DNA of 64,000 bases from Enoplolaimus lenunculus (taxonomy: Eukaryota > Nematoda > Enoplea > Enoplida > Thoracostomopsidae): the NCBI GenBank assembly GCA_030248215.1, contig JASANG010000423.1, positions 57,884-121,883 on the forward strand. The letters are read 5' to 3'. How positions within the stretch are numbered: position 1 is the stretch's first letter; each line of letters starts with the position of its first letter. A program made the position numbers and the translations under genes. Below, piece by piece: positions 1 through 14,000 of this stretch. The notes under the pieces are model-generated. The model worked only from the letters and a program-made list of their open reading frames with translations, was not told where the DNA came from and did not search any database.

Positions 1-515
1 GTTGGCACAAAAATGGTTAGATTTTGAAGAGTTTTGCATAGTCGGGCTTCTCAATGCCTCCCCTTCCATAACCAAATTTGAATTTTTTAAAAAAATTCTA
101 TTTTTAAGGTCCCAACATCCCCCTGGAACCCAAAAATTTTTTGTCAAAAAGTTAGACAAATTATAAACCGTTATGAAGCTTGCAGAGGTAAGTTGAGTGC
201 AGTCAAATTTGGTGCAATCAGACATCTGGTTAACGAGTTATGGTAAATTAACTGATTTGGCGCCGTTCGAAAACGCTGAATGCTCGTCAAATCTGTCATT
301 TGACCATAACTTGTTAGCCAGACGTCTTATTGCGAAAAATTTATCATCATTCGACATTCATCTAACTTTTTGACAAAATTTTTTTGGGTCGCAAGATAAA
401 ATGGAATTGTTAAAAATTCAAATTTTGTTATGGAATGATCCGGGAAACCATGAGAAGCCCAAATATGCAAAAATGTTCAAAATCACACCATTTTTGAGCA
501 AACGCTGGCTTGAGG
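1..515. repeat. Foldback (long inverted-repeat) element
   Basis: The left arm (about 1-246) pairs imperfectly with the right arm (about 298-510). For example, CTGGTTAACGAGTTATGG near 223 is mirrored by CCATAACTTGTTAGCCAG near 305. The loop is about 50 bp. The left end may extend beyond the window. Related single arms occur at about 1370-1560, 27245-27365 and 29935-30000. Confidence 0.7.
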
Positions 516-1091
516 GAGGATAACCGTAAAGACCCAAACAACCGAGACCGAAACCTGCCAAACGCAGAGACTTGTCTTTACCGAAACTCCCATCCCTGGT
601 TGATTAAATTTTTTTGTAGTTACATTGTTTTAGTTGCAAAGCAGTTGTTTGTTACCTTTGATTTAGTAGGTATTCGTTTTCGATTATTGATTTCTCGTAC
701 AATCGTTTGATGTATAAATGATTTCTGTTGATTTTTTTAGAAGATGGAGAGTTTGTAGGGTGTAAACGGAGAGTAAAAACAGCGAAAAATGATAGTGATG
801 AAAATAACAGAAACCGAAAACACGGATATTGAAGTGCAAACGTTAACATGTTTTTATTTTTCTGTCAACACAATTGATGCGTGCATATTTGTCATTCGCC
901 GGTTTTTCGCAAAATTCGAAAGAAAAGCTGGCGGATGCATCGAAATTTTTATTCCGTTTCAAACAATTGCAGCATATCTGCAACGAAAAATTGCGAGATA
1001 TATTCGTGAATGCTAACTAATTCTGAACATAAACATAGGATTTCCATTGTTTCTATAACGGAAACAAAAACGGAAACGAACAATCGGATGC

Positions 1092-1270
1092 GCCCATGTA
1101 TAGGATAGGGCCGGAACAGTAGTATAAGCGTATTTCCAAGCCCACGCCTAACCATAAAACACAGCCTAAGCGTAAGGATAAGCTTATACCTTGCCTAATA
1201 CTAAGCCTAAGCATAAGCCTACGCGATAAAGTAGTCTAAAACTTGTTCCGGCCCTATTCTATACATAGGA
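1092..1270. mobile_element. CCTAAG MITE, copy 1
   Basis: Both ends match the family inverted repeat (GCCCATGTATAGG at the start; CCTATTCTATACATAGGA at the end). The interior has CCTAAG-type hexamers. CGGATGC stands on both sides, a likely but imperfect target duplication. Confidence 0.75.
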
Positions 1271-1369
1271 CAGCGGATGCATTGAATTTTTTGGATACTT
1301 TGTATGAATTTCATAATTTTTGCTCGGCAGGATGCGTCCAATGGTACATAATTTCTTACTTTTTAGGAA

Positions 1370-1565
1370 AAAAAATTTTGAGTAGGGAACCTTGGTCCTT
1401 GGGATATTTAAAAAAATTAAATTTTTAAAAATTCAGATATGGTCGTGGAATTATCAGGGGAGGCTGTGAGAAGTTCAAATTTGTAACAATTTTCAAAATC
1501 CAACCATTTTTGGGCAAACACCGGCTGCGGAACAACCGGAAAGACCCCATGAACGCAGCCAAGCC
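1370..1565. repeat. Diverged arm of the foldback family
   Basis: Carries the same run as 405-535: a gtgagaag block, then TTTTCAAAATCCAACCATTT, then an ACAACCGGAAAGACCCC-like end. It is followed to about 1665 by a GC-richer tail of unknown nature. Confidence 0.5.
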
Positions 1566-2034
1566 CAAAACAAACCCCGGGCTACGCCCATGAGGATGAG
1601 GGTGAAATTGGACGCCGCGCTTCTATGGATGTCTTCGTTTCAAAGAATTTTATAGCAGAAATATATTTCCTTGCCCTCATACAAATCTCAATGCTCGTTT
1701 ATTAAGATGTCGTTTGTGGGTCTGATCTTGCCGTACCTGCGTCTATTCTGCTTAATACCCAACGGTGTTCAAATTGTAAAAACGTGATGAAATGCCAACA
1801 TTCATACCATTGTTTCATCAATTCACTCATGCATACAATATGTTTGGTTTGTTTTGACTGGGAACTGTCATATTTTGCGACAGTCCGTTTCTTGAAAATA
1901 AAATGTTTTTAATCGTGTAATTCTGGCTGATTAAGCCGTATTCAAACGTACACGTTTTTGCTGCAAAAACTTACACGTGCGAGTAGGGATTAATACAGCT
2001 TCGGTGTGTTGTTCTTTGCCTTAAGCCATGCCTT

Positions 2035-2262
2035 TCCAGAGGCGGATCCAAAAATTTGTGACGGCGGAGGGCGAACTGGCAAATGTTATGAAATGCAAAT
2101 TTGTAAGGAAGGAGGGACCTTATTATTTTATTATAAAATTTTCTGAGGGTAAAAATTGTTTTTTACACGATTTTTCTGAGGGGGAAAATTGTAAAATAGG
2201 AATCATACCATTTTATCAAAAAAATGTGACCAGTCAGATTTCATTATTTGCTCACGTGCAAT
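2035..2262. mobile_element. hAT-like MITE, long form, diverged
   Basis: Begins AGGCGGATCCAAAAATTT and shares its interior with the element at 54221-54494, including GAAAATTGTAA-type repeats. The right end is not clear. Confidence 0.45.
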
Positions 2263-4304
2263 AGCGATAGCCAACGAGCGTTGGTTCCAGTATCACTGTT
2301 GTTCTGCTATATCTCACAGCAACTATATGGTCTAGACCAAACTACTTCATATTTGCTCAAATTAGCAAATTGGCCGTATCCAATCACTCACTGATTGGCG
2401 TGAATAGCAGATTGGCCTGCCGCCTATATACGACTATATGGATTATAAGACCTATCCAATCATCTTCCAGTTTGCCACAGTATTTGGTCTCTTATCAGAG
2501 CCGTGGCAAAGACAGGGCAACCGGGAGATCAACCGACTTAGCTTTTTAAAACCGAAATTCGTGTTATAATTTTGCGCAGAAATGCATTTGACATCTCGCT
2601 CGCTTCGATCGCGAGGTCGTCCGACCGTTATTTATTGCGCTCTCGTCGGCAGGCTAGCCCTCGACTCGGAATCTGCTACCATACCCCTGTTTTGCATCTA
2701 TTTATTTGATTAGGCTCTGGTCTTCTTCATTCATCAGTTTAGCTAAATATGCTATTTGTTTTGTTTGTATGATTAGGTATTGGCGGTGTGTGTGTGTAGA
2801 ATATCTACGACTAAAATCAGCTGTGATTGCCTATATACATCGCTCAGGGTTTTCCAGGCAATGCTCAAGGCATATGTTTTCAAAAGGCTTGTACCATGAG
2901 AAAAACAACAGTACACGCGATACAGAAGCTGTTTTTTGTATGGCAACAGTTGTTCTTATAAATTGAGTTAGCGGCGAGCGAAGCAGATAATATGCCATGG
3001 TTCTGTGGAACAAAGCTGGTATAGTTATTATAACAGATAAACATTATACTTGTTATTGTAAAAAATATATGAGGTTGGAAATTGTTTAAGGACACGACTG
3101 CGCTGATACTGTTGCATTGGCTTTTTGGATTTTTACACGTAAAAAGCATGTGTTTAAGTATTCAAATTTGGCTTCAGCAAAATTTAAGCCAACCAAGTCA
3201 TAAACTTCGTTAGACTTGGCTTCAGGAGCAACAGTAATGTTTGAAACTTTTCACACTGTTAAATAACGGATCCAGTACACGCAGGGAATTTTTCAAAAAA
3301 ACATCAAATTTTGGGGATTTTTCAAAAAACATCAAATTTTGGGAATTTTTCAAAAAACATCAAATTTTGGGGATTTTTCAAAAAACGTCAAATTTCACAA
3401 GTTTATCTGTAAACGTTTAAATTATCGTTCAATGTTCAGGTGAGGTTTGTGTATTTTTGTATCGTTGACGCCCGCAAAGATAATCACAAAGTGTTCCATT
3501 TATAAAATTTGAATATTCCTTGATTTCAAGGCTCATCAGGTCGAATTTTAGGGGAATCGCGCCGCTGCACACATGGCTTGGCACCAGACCGCTCAATTTC
3601 GAGCCATCCATTTACGTTGATGCTAAAATCAGCTTTCGTTTTTACCAACTGGTGTCAGTTTTGTGCCATCATCTAATTTGTCACTGAAATCTAAACAAAA
3701 CCGCCGTACAGCGGCGGACGGATCCGGATGTTTGCGAAAAAACGGGCGGGGTCGAGAATAAGTGCAACGAAGCCCGCAAGCGAAATGAGCCAAATGTCGA
3801 ACGCTATTTTAATGCTAAACCTTAATACAAAATGTCGAGTTGATCCGTGTTGGAGAGGTCCATCCTTGCATTCGCCAGCTATGCCGTCGCACTATAAATA
3901 CATTGTTTGTGAAATGTTTAAATCATTCGCTGTTATACAGAAATAATTTTTTATACGCTTCGTACGAGATAATGCTTGTCCTATCTCGCGTGTTCAAATA
4001 AGCTATCTTCTTCCTATCTGTTACATCAGTTTTTTTCCGACTGTGATGCTTTAGCGAGCGATCAGTTTTGGCCAATAATGGTGTTGACAAACATATAGCG
4101 ACTATTAATATCAGTTGGTAAGAAAATTTTGCCTAGAAATATTAAATATTTTTAATACTGCGAACTTCTATGTTGTGTGCCATGTGAATTGTTAGGCTGT
4201 ATGCAACCGAAACACAGCGGCTCATGTCCGAAATTCCCCACCAAACAGAGTCGAAGAAACCTTGTAGAGTGAAACGAACGCTATGCTAAACGTAATTTTC
4301 GTGA
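2263..4304. other. Upstream intergenic DNA, no gene seen
   Basis: Apart from the short tandem repeat at 3284-3397 I find no supported gene. Short open frames here lack splice context and protein-like texture. Confidence 0.5.
3284..3397. repeat. Tandem repeat, about 28-bp unit, 4 copies
   Basis: The unit reads roughly GGGGATTTTTCAAAAAACAT followed by CAAATTTT. Copies differ by one to three bases. Confidence 0.85.
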
Positions 4305-4486
4305 GGCTATGTATAGAACAGGGCCGTAACAGTAGTATAAGCATATTTCTAGGCTTAAGCCTAAGCATAAGACTAAGCTTATTCTAAGCCTACGTATAAG
4401 CATAAAAAGATTGTTCAAAACATAGTATAGCTTACTTTATTGCAGTCCAGCAGAAAATCGTTCCGCCCCTGATCTTCGATTGGGCC
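4305..4486. mobile_element. CCTAAG MITE, copy 2
   Basis: Starts GGCTATGTATAGAACAGGGC and ends CGTTCCGCCCCTGATCTT then TGGGCC. The flanks TTTTCGTG and TTTTGGTG fit an 8-bp target duplication with one change. Confidence 0.8.
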
Positions 4487-4615
4487 TTTTGGTGGCACAA
4501 TGCTTATATTTAAGCCTAAGCCTATAAGCAAAATTGCCATTAATAACCAATTCCATTCGGTTTTCAATTTGTTACCTCCAAAGGAAGCTGTGGCGGTTTC
4601 AGCTGATTGGTCAGG

Positions 4616-4842
4616 CAGGCCCGTATTCCCAAATGTGCGTAGCAGTTATTACCAGTTGGCGATAAGTCATGTAACTTTCCAACCTGTGAATGGTTGGTGA
4701 GTTTTGAAATTCAGCACATTTTTCGCGAATGCTTTGGCCCTTCTGTGCCAAATTTGAGATTGGCACCAATAAGAGTTCGCAAATTTGAAAATCTATCTCT
4801 AACTGCTGGTACTATGCACGTTTCAGAATATGCGCCCAATGT
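4616..4842. mobile_element. MITE with GCCCGTATTCTCAAATGTG ends
   Basis: Starts GGCCCGTATTCCCAAATGTG and holds the shared interior motif ATTACCAGTTGGCGATAAG. The right end (CAGAATATGCGCCC) is a diverged mirror. Other copies: 13918, 15373, 45545, 61783. Confidence 0.5.
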
Positions 4843-4906
4843 TGTAACTATTAAAACTATAACATGACATTTTATATCATTTGTTCTCTTCAACGTTTCT
4901 TTGAAA

Positions 4907-5052
4907 ATGTCGGATGATACAACTGCATCCGAACGAAAATCGAAATTTTGGGACCGGGTCAGTCCGAAACGGTTATGGTATTGGATTATAGATCGAATCC
5001 GAGAATGGCGCTATTCCATCCAGCGAAAACGAAACAAACGACATGGTGATAG
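4907..5052 (+). CDS. ATP10: ATP10 exon 1 (start codon)
   Basis: Codes for [18 protein letters not shown] and on to KRNKRHGDR. The donor is GTAAGT at 5053. It ends in phase 2, completed by A at the start of exon 2. A SINE end lies 5 bases into the intron. Confidence 0.85.
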
Positions 5053-8000
5053 GTAAGTGTCAGTCTAGGTAAGAACCGGGACATCAAACCTTTCAACTAA
5101 GCAGCTGGAAAAGCGGGCTAAAGCGGGGATCGAACTCTCAGCCTATGGATCCTTAAGCGAGCACTCTACCACTGCGCCACGCAGCACGCCTGTCCGACTG
5201 CATTTTTCGTCGACTATATTTGTCGACCGTACGCTGCCAGCTAGCATACATACAGTGCACTGCACTATATTGCATGTGCACATAACGGACAAGCATATCT
5301 CACATGCTTACAGTAAGCACAGTCACGAGGGCAACCGTGGCGGCTCAGATAAACTTCTTTGATTTATCGATCGCTCCATGATATGAAACTTCTCACTGTG
5401 TGGTTGTCATCGCACATTTCACTTTGCTTAGTCACTGCTTCAGACAGCTCCGAAGTCTAAATAGGTTAAGCCCACCTGCTATTTAGACCAATTTTGCTAC
5501 TTTTGCTCCAAGCTGCGCTGGCCTATCTAACGGGCAATGTGGGTTAAATAATTCAGGTTGCTCATGCTGAAAAATGACATGGTTTTTGACCGGGTTTAAA
5601 GTCTTTTGGCCAAATTATTTACAGAACTGAGCTGGACGCCTTATAGTTGTCTCTTTTTTAATAAAATTTTTATATCAACGATAACTTCTAACCTTTTGTG
5701 CAATATTTCAGATACCGGCATATTGTTCCGATGCATTTGGCGGATCCAGCGTCAGAGTCAACTCGTCGCAGTGGCGGTCAACTTTCGTATGCGAAAAACA
5801 AAATTTCAACGACAAAATATTCAATTTTAACATTTATTCCCAAAAATCTCTTTCAACAGTTTCATCGGTTCGCGAATGTGTATTTTGTTTCAGTTGCACT
5901 GCTTGGACTCGTACCACCGGTAGGCATTAACAACCGAAACTGCCGGTTTGGTTGTGAGACAGTATTGTTGTAGAACGTGTGTGTACCGCTTGTCGGGAGT
6001 TAGCAATAAGTTTTTACACTGACCAATTCCTGTTATAGCGGATATCGTAATTGGTACAAAAGTAGGGCAAATTGACCAATTCCTGTTATAGCGGATATCG
6101 TAATTGGTACCAAAGTATTGCAAAACAATTGCGATAAATGCGATGAATTTTCAATCTTAACAGTCACTGATGTGAAAGCTACAAGACCTAGAGCACGAAC
6201 TGGTGATTGGTGCTCGTGCTACACTCACTTGAGAATACGGGCTCTATACTGCAGGTGTGATGGTGACTATATCGCTCGTATTTTCAAATGCGTCAAGCAC
6301 ATCGCGATTTGTTAACAGGTTTTCAAACAAATGCGCTGTTGCGGCTTACAGTAGTCAAATTTTACTTGCAAGCAGACCAAACCAAATGGAAGAAATTCGT
6401 TTAACTGCAGATTGCTTGTTTGATTTTAGCTTCTCGTAAACGGTCCGATTTTGGGTTTGGTGCCAATTACGCTGGTGTTATTCTTCACTTCACTCAAAGA
6501 TGGATTTGAAGATTATCAACGGTACAGATCCGATAAACACATTAACCGCAAACCTGTAAATATTTTTAACAGGTAAATCATGCATAAAAATTGAACGAAT
6601 AAGAATATAACGGTCGCTTATCAAGTAATCTTGCAAGTGTAACTGATAGCTAGCGCCGGAACAAACAGGGGATACCCAGAGAGGCGGGGGGCCGGACCTT
6701 CTACAAACAAGAACCTCCCACCAGTCGAGAACCAATAATATTTCAATAAAAAATTAATTATCGTCATCACTGGATTTCGGCGAAATGATGAAGCGACTTT
6801 TCTGTGAGAAAATTTGAAAAAGTGCACAGATTTTAAGTTTTGCTTGTACTTACAGTTCAGTTCAGGTGCGTGTTTTAGCATCCCCAAAACACATAAATTG
6901 AGGACCAATGTTAGGCCCCAAAAATAGAACGTTTACATTGGAATTCAAGTTAACAACTATGTTTGACTTCTCGGTCGCGAAATTTTCCCACGCGGTTGCC
7001 AAAACATAGGGTGATACCGTGCTTTTTTAAACAGACACATTCCACTTACAAACTAAGGTTTGTACGGAAATTAATCATTGCGTCCCACGTTTATCATTGT
7101 TGGGAAAACACCACTCGACCGTATTGATAAGTTGTGAAGCGATGGGGGCGCCCTCCCGTTGATGCGAGCGGACGAATTTTTCAACTGAATATCCATTTTA
7201 AGATAAGTTACCCTCACAAAATGCGACAAACTTTTAGTCATTCCAAATGCATTTGACACCTTGTAAAGCGGATTCTGCAGTTGAGACCAATCATCTCGGT
7301 AAAAAATAAACCTGACCCTACGTTTTAACATTCCAACGAAACCCATTTCCCTATTACCTTTAGCGAGTGCTGGATTACTGACGCCCGAAAATTTGCACCA
7401 TCTGCGTCATTCTGGTTCAAACATTAAAGTGATTCACGCTAATGTAGCTTTTCTCTCGTTTCGCTCGCAAGTTTTCTTTCACACTACTCATTGCATTCGC
7501 ATATTTGCCCATTTTCTGGGTAATTCGTTGCGTATCTTTATGATACCTTACAAGGAAAACCCGCATCTCGCAAACGAACCAATACATTTTTAATCGAAAG
7601 TGAATGGCTGAAACCATAGAAAAATCTAGGAGGCAGATCCGCAGTGTGGAACCAAGCAAAGCTAAAGTTTTGCTTTGATGTTTGATACTAAGATTGCGTC
7701 TGGCGTCTCGTTCGTTTCGTTTGAAACAAGTCTTGTTCAGAGAGTTAATCTCTTTGTCAAGAAAGCCTGTTCCAACATCTTGCGTCTTCCAGCAGTTTCC
7801 GGGCCGTTAGTCAAAACTACCATACATTTACTTATAGCAGTCACTACGCGCAATCAATTTCTCCCCCCGGCACTCCATCAACTACAAGAACTCAACAACA
7901 CCCAGTGTTCCCAACAGCTACTCAGCCAAGTGAAGCTTCAACCACCCGTGAACTTGAGGCTGGAGACTATGTCGAAAAAACGTGGGCGGACATCCGTGTT

Positions 8001-11000
8001 GGAGACATCGTTCAGTTGGGTTGTGATGACGAGGTTCCGGCGGATATTTTGCTACTGTCAACGTCGGATGCAAACACTGGTCAATGTTACGTTGAAACGT
8101 CAAATTTAGATGGTGAAAGCAATTTGAAAACACGTCGAGTTGTTGCGTTACCGCAATTTGTTGAGGTGTGAATTGGCTTGTAATTTGTTTCTTAGACATA
8201 TCATAGTTTTTGTTGATAATTTTTGTTTGGCTTCAAAACTGAAGTGGCGAATTTAAACCAACGGTCGGATTGAAACTAAGACATACACCGCATATTTGAC
8301 AAAGCGTCACTGTAAAATTATGTGCAGATTATTCAGCCGCATCAAAATTTTTTTGCTTTTGGTTTTGGGTTTTGAACTCGGGTCCTTAGGCGATAGCCAG
8401 ATTAGCATTTATGGATAGTTCGTCATCGTATATGGGCACAAGACAACCGAGTTAGAAAACGATTGTATGGAAGCAGTGGCGGATCCAGGATCTGAAAATG
8501 GGGGGGCCAAAATTTCACAGGTAAGAAACTTACTTTTGACCCACACACAAACCGCGAACTATTGTCACAAAATTGCTATATAATTTTTGTCGAGATGCTG
8601 TTGGGGGGGCCACGGCCGGGGTGGCCCCCCCATGGATCCGCCATTGTATGGAAGGTTAGTGACCATTGATTGTATTTCAGGACGGTCATGAACAAATTTT
8701 TCACCCAAGTCTGTTTACATCGTCGTTGTATTGTGAGCCTCCAAACACTGCCATATATCGATTCCGAGGTTATCTGTAAGTGTGTTTTGTCATGATTTGT
8801 GGTGTGAAAGTAAAACTCGAGACAATTAAGCCATTTCGCGTTGAATTTGTTTCAAACCACACTAACATTTAAGTGAGATTGCAATAAGCAACGGTCAATA
8901 TGCATACAATTTGCAACTGGGAACATTCTGTGTACGAAAAGTATATACTCAGCGCTCGTTGAGTATTTGCCCGACTCCATATTTATGCTGGAGTGTACTT
9001 GATTTGTGCGAACTGCAAAACAGACGGTATTTTATTTGTTAGACGTCGGCGATGCCGAGTCTAACGTGCACCGTTTTTCCAAGCAAACCGAAGATAACAG
9101 AAACCAAATAAAAACCCTAAGTATACATCAGGATGCAAACCATAGCTTTTTATTGAACACAGTATTCACGCGCATCAGAAACAATAAAGTGACAGCTGAC
9201 TCCCTTATAAACGATTCCGGCAGTATTTATCGTGCCATCTATTTTGCATATTCAAATTCAAGCGACTTCGATATCTTTGATAAACTATGGCTTCTTTATC
9301 TTTGATAAACTATTCTTTGTCGGCTCAAATTCGCCCCCGCTTTGACCTCACCAAAACCAATACCTGATTTGCATACTGAAACCAAAAACTTGTAGCTAAA
9401 TTTATTTTGGTTTCGTGACCTTTACATTATTATTGCAAATACTTTGCACTTATATTTTAACAAATCGACATTTCTTTCAAAGGCAATTTTATTGGGGCGA
9501 GATTCATTTGTCACCGAAATTTACAATGTGTGCCAAACGTATTTCACGTTGAACGCGGATTGTTTTTAAAGTGATTTATGTGTGTGTTTTTCAGAGTCGA
9601 CGAGTATACAAGAAAAACAAACGTAACCGAAGACAATTTATTGCTCAGAGGCTCAACGCTGAAGAATACCGATTTTGTTGAAGGACTCGTTGTTTACGCA
9701 GGTTAGTCGTTTTTCACTTTGAGATGCTTGACCATAAATTAGGCGATGGACTGCTAATCCATTGGGGTTTCCACGCGTGAGTTCGAATCTCATCCTGATT
9801 GGTTGTTTTACCACTTGTAATAATACAAGTAATGCGCGGTTCACGTTATAACTGGGGCAGCCCGGAATATGTTTTGTATATGTTAGCGGACTAACACACA
9901 GACAAAATGTAACCCGCGTTTGTAATAGGAACAAAATGTGTTCATAACGGCGGCGTCGTTTCATAAAATAATCAGGGATATCAAATTCTAGGCCGATGGC
10001 TGAAAATGGTTTAGCATTTGCTTCTGATCTGTGCGGGTCTTTGCTATGTTTTAAATCTAATATCAAAGACGTAACGACACCAATGAGATTATGCGGAGAA
10101 AGGTAGTTCTAGAACATTGTCTTTGGTTCTAGCGCCTATTTACGGGAATATTAGCCCTAGTGTCAATATTGCAGTGCAGCAACTGCGTAAAAATTAACGC
10201 AATAAGGCTAGCCGTCGCATTTGAAATATTGATAGGAAGTCAGCCAGGCCATGATTTTTTTTCTCCTTTCAACACGAATCAGAATCCAATCTATATGTAA
10301 TAGAATTTGTTGTATAAAATGGCGTTAAACGTCTCATTCACTTCGATTGTGAGTTTTGTTCACTGTTATATACCGCGCAGCCGACTGTCAGAAATTTCTG
10401 GATCCGCTAGTGGCAATTATATGTAATGTTTATTTGAGGTCACGAAACGAAAGCGTTTATGTCAAATACAGCGCCAAGATATAAACGAAGCCAGCTTGAA
10501 CGCTTAATTAACTGGGACATTCTTTGGTGTGTCGTTATTTTGTTCGTTCTTTGCTTCACTGGCGCTGTTTGTGAGTCTATCATTCATGTTTATCCTTTGG
10601 TCAATGCGAGTGAACAGGCTCGTAGCCTGGTCACTTAGTAACCCGAATAAAAGGGGAGACTAATATTTATTTGACCTGTCCAGAGGGTACTCCGTATTAG
10701 TTGGTTAAGGACTGTTTGAATCCGCCGTTCGCCACATTTGTTACTGATATATATCCGGTATTACAGTGATCCGTTAAACATTCATTTGTCTTGTAACGAA
10801 AACTTGAGCGATAAAATGCAAGGTTATATTTAGGAATGTACTTTCAGTACTTAAGTATGCTGTAAATGGAGTCCAATTAGGGTTTAGGGACCTTATTCGG
10901 TTACAAAAACTTATTAGCGATACGAACACCTATTGATTGGGACTCAAAATGGAGACTCCAATTACCCCCCTTTTATTCGGATCACTACAGTAGAAGGAAC

Positions 11001-14000
11001 TAGAGTTGTTAAGGGAAGACGTTGCGATTTTCATTGATTCACAAGCGACGCTAAAAGTTTTCCAAGATAAACAGCAACATTATTTTCTTTGATTGTTATA
11101 TCTCGACTTTCGATAAATTAATAGTAAAACTTGTAAAACTTGCGAATACCAATTTATATTGACCGTTCAAGAGTTATATCATCAATTTATCGCCCGATAT
11201 TTCGTTGACCGACAACTTTGATGCTGGAATCTCTCGCGTTGACAATTTGGCGCCCACAATATAGGCTTAGGCTTAGGATTATGATTATTATATGACTAGG
11301 ATTAGGGTTATGTTTAGGATACTGTCGGGCAACAAATAGTCATTGATGTCATTCGAAAATGCAATCATTGGTGCTTTGTTCGCTTTAGGTGAAGGCATGT
11401 GGTCAAGCACAGGAACTGGGTACAATTTTCTGCACAGTTTTGTGAGCATTGAATATTTACGCAGCTTTCTTACGTTCTGGGGTTTCATCATTATGTATCA
11501 GGTTTGTAATTAATTCGTTTATTTAGCTATAATTGGTTCAAATGTGATTTGTATATAAATATGTGCACATAGGCAACAAGTTATTCGTACACTGGGTGCC
11601 GTGTCCAGCGCTCACTTATCGGACAAATGGGGAAACCCACAAAAGTGGGACCTGCCGCAAATTTAAAAATCCAGAAGTTTAGCACGAAACTTTTTATTTG
11701 TCATTTTTTTGCTGAAATTCGGTCTGCCTTATCGCGCACCAACGTTCGCAAGGGTGCTGATAATCATAATTTATTTGTCGTAGGCCAGTCTACTATTCAG
11801 GCCAATTACTAATTGGCGTAGTCCAATCTGCTATTTAGCGTAATAGCAGTTTCGCTTAAGCTAAACTGCTTTAAACTTATAAACCAATCACATTTGATTA
11901 TTTTTACAGGCGCAATACCGTAACCAATCAGTGTTGGTTTTACATCACTGTTGTTCTGCTATATCTTACAATAGCTATTTGGCCGAGGCCAATTGGCAAT
12001 ATGCCTGAATAGCAGATTGGCCTACAACATATTCATGTGACAAAATTACAACGTTTCTTTATTTCGGAGACCTCTAACCTTCCTCACAAATGATGTATGG
12101 CACCCTACTGGAGGTTCTTACGATAAAAAGCTGTAAATTTTTTAAATATACAGTTGGAATGTTATTAGTTGTAAATCTTATAAATTTAGAGAATTAAAAA
12201 ATTGCTGACCCATAAGAAGGATAATTTATTCAGCACAAACGTAACCGACTTATTTTTTTCAACTTCAGCTGTCTACTTAGATGAGAAGTGTTTACCAGTT
12301 AAGCTCCATAATAGCCAAACCTTAACTGGTTTATAGATCTGTTTCGATTTCGTTGAACATTACACATGAAATAGCCCATGTATAGAACAGGGTAGGATCG
12401 TTTTCCGGAGGGGCTATAATAGAGTCAATTTAAGCTTTAGAACAATTTTTTGCTTAGGTTTAGGCTTAGGCCTAAGAATAGGCTCATCTATTCGCTTATG
12501 CTTAGGGTTAGGCTTATGCTTAGAAATACGCTTATACCACTGTTCCGGCCATGTGCTATACATGGGCCCTTGAAATTGGTAATGAGCAAGGCTTTTCAAG
12601 CCGAAAGTTGTTTCTGTTTAAGCATCGGCTGAGACTGAAAAGACGTATTGATCCTCATTACCAACTCTAAGCCGGGTGTTTATATTCGACCGACCGTAAT
12701 TTTTACTTTGAATAATGAACAACTTGCTGTTACAGATATGTGTTCCGATTTCGTTGTACATTACAATGGAAATAACCAAATTAATGCAAATTCGATATAT
12801 CAATCTTGATCTTGAAATGTATGACGAAGTGTCAGATTTAACTGCAATGTGCCGAGCGCTCAATATCAACGAAGAACTTGGACAGGTAACCAAAGCGAGC
12901 ATCGTTTAAACATCATTCCGACGACCGTTGTTCTAACAATTTTTACACAACGGATTTGTGGTCGCATTTTTTGAGCGAAGCTCGGAGTTTCGCGAAGCGT
13001 TTTATGTTTTGTACTTGGGGGTCGAAAGATGGCTGTCCGTCCGTCCGTCTGTCCGTCTGTCCGTCCGAAAAGAATCTCAGGAACGGCTGAACCGATTTTA
13101 ATAAACTTTTTTTGTTTGAAAGCCAATTATACTGGGGTGTTAACCACGCATTGGGGTTTTAAAATTTTGAGCCGTTTATTAGCTACAGGCTAATTTGCAT
13201 AATTAATTAAACCTAAATTAGGACTTTCCACAATTTTTCACTAATTATTACAGTTAGAAGCAATCTAATTTTAACATTAAAGGGTTTTTGGGTGCGAGGA
13301 ATCTGCGTAGACTGTTTACAAATCTCCAAAACCGATAATTGAGCAGTTAGCTAATAGATAATTTGCATATTAGCATAGTTTATAAGCCTAAATAGGACTT
13401 TTTACAATATTTCACTAATTATTAAGGTTATTAAGGTTAAAAGCAATATAATTTCAGCACTAAAGGGTTTTTGGTGCGAGGAATTTGAATAAATAGTTTA
13501 CAAACATCCCAAACCGATAATTGAATAGTTAGCTAACAGTTAATTTGCATATTAGCTTAATTGACGAGACAAAACTAGGACTTTATAAATTATTTCAATA
13601 ATTATTACGGTATACTGAAGATTTTTGGGTGCGAAGAATCTGAATAAATTGCATACAAACCTCTAAAACAGATAAATGAATAGTTAGCTAGTAAGTAAAT
13701 TGCATATTAGCTTAATTTACAAAACAAAATTAGGACTTTTTAAATTATTCCAAAAATTATTAGAGTGACTGAAGGGTTTTTGGGTGCGAAGAATCTGAAT
13801 AAATTGCATACAAACCTCCAAAACCGATAAATGAATAGTTAGCTAACAACTAATTTGCATATTACCTTAATTGCTTACGTGCGTTCGAGCTTCGCTCAAT
13901 AAATGTAGTCCCACTACGACTGGTAAATATGTGTGTAGCGTCTATTACCAGTTGGTGATCTGATGGGTCTTGTAACTTTCGAACCAGTAAATGGTGAGCT

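Noticed and set aside
9721-9804. A working tRNA-Ser gene
   Set aside because: The acceptor stem does not pair and the D arm is decayed.
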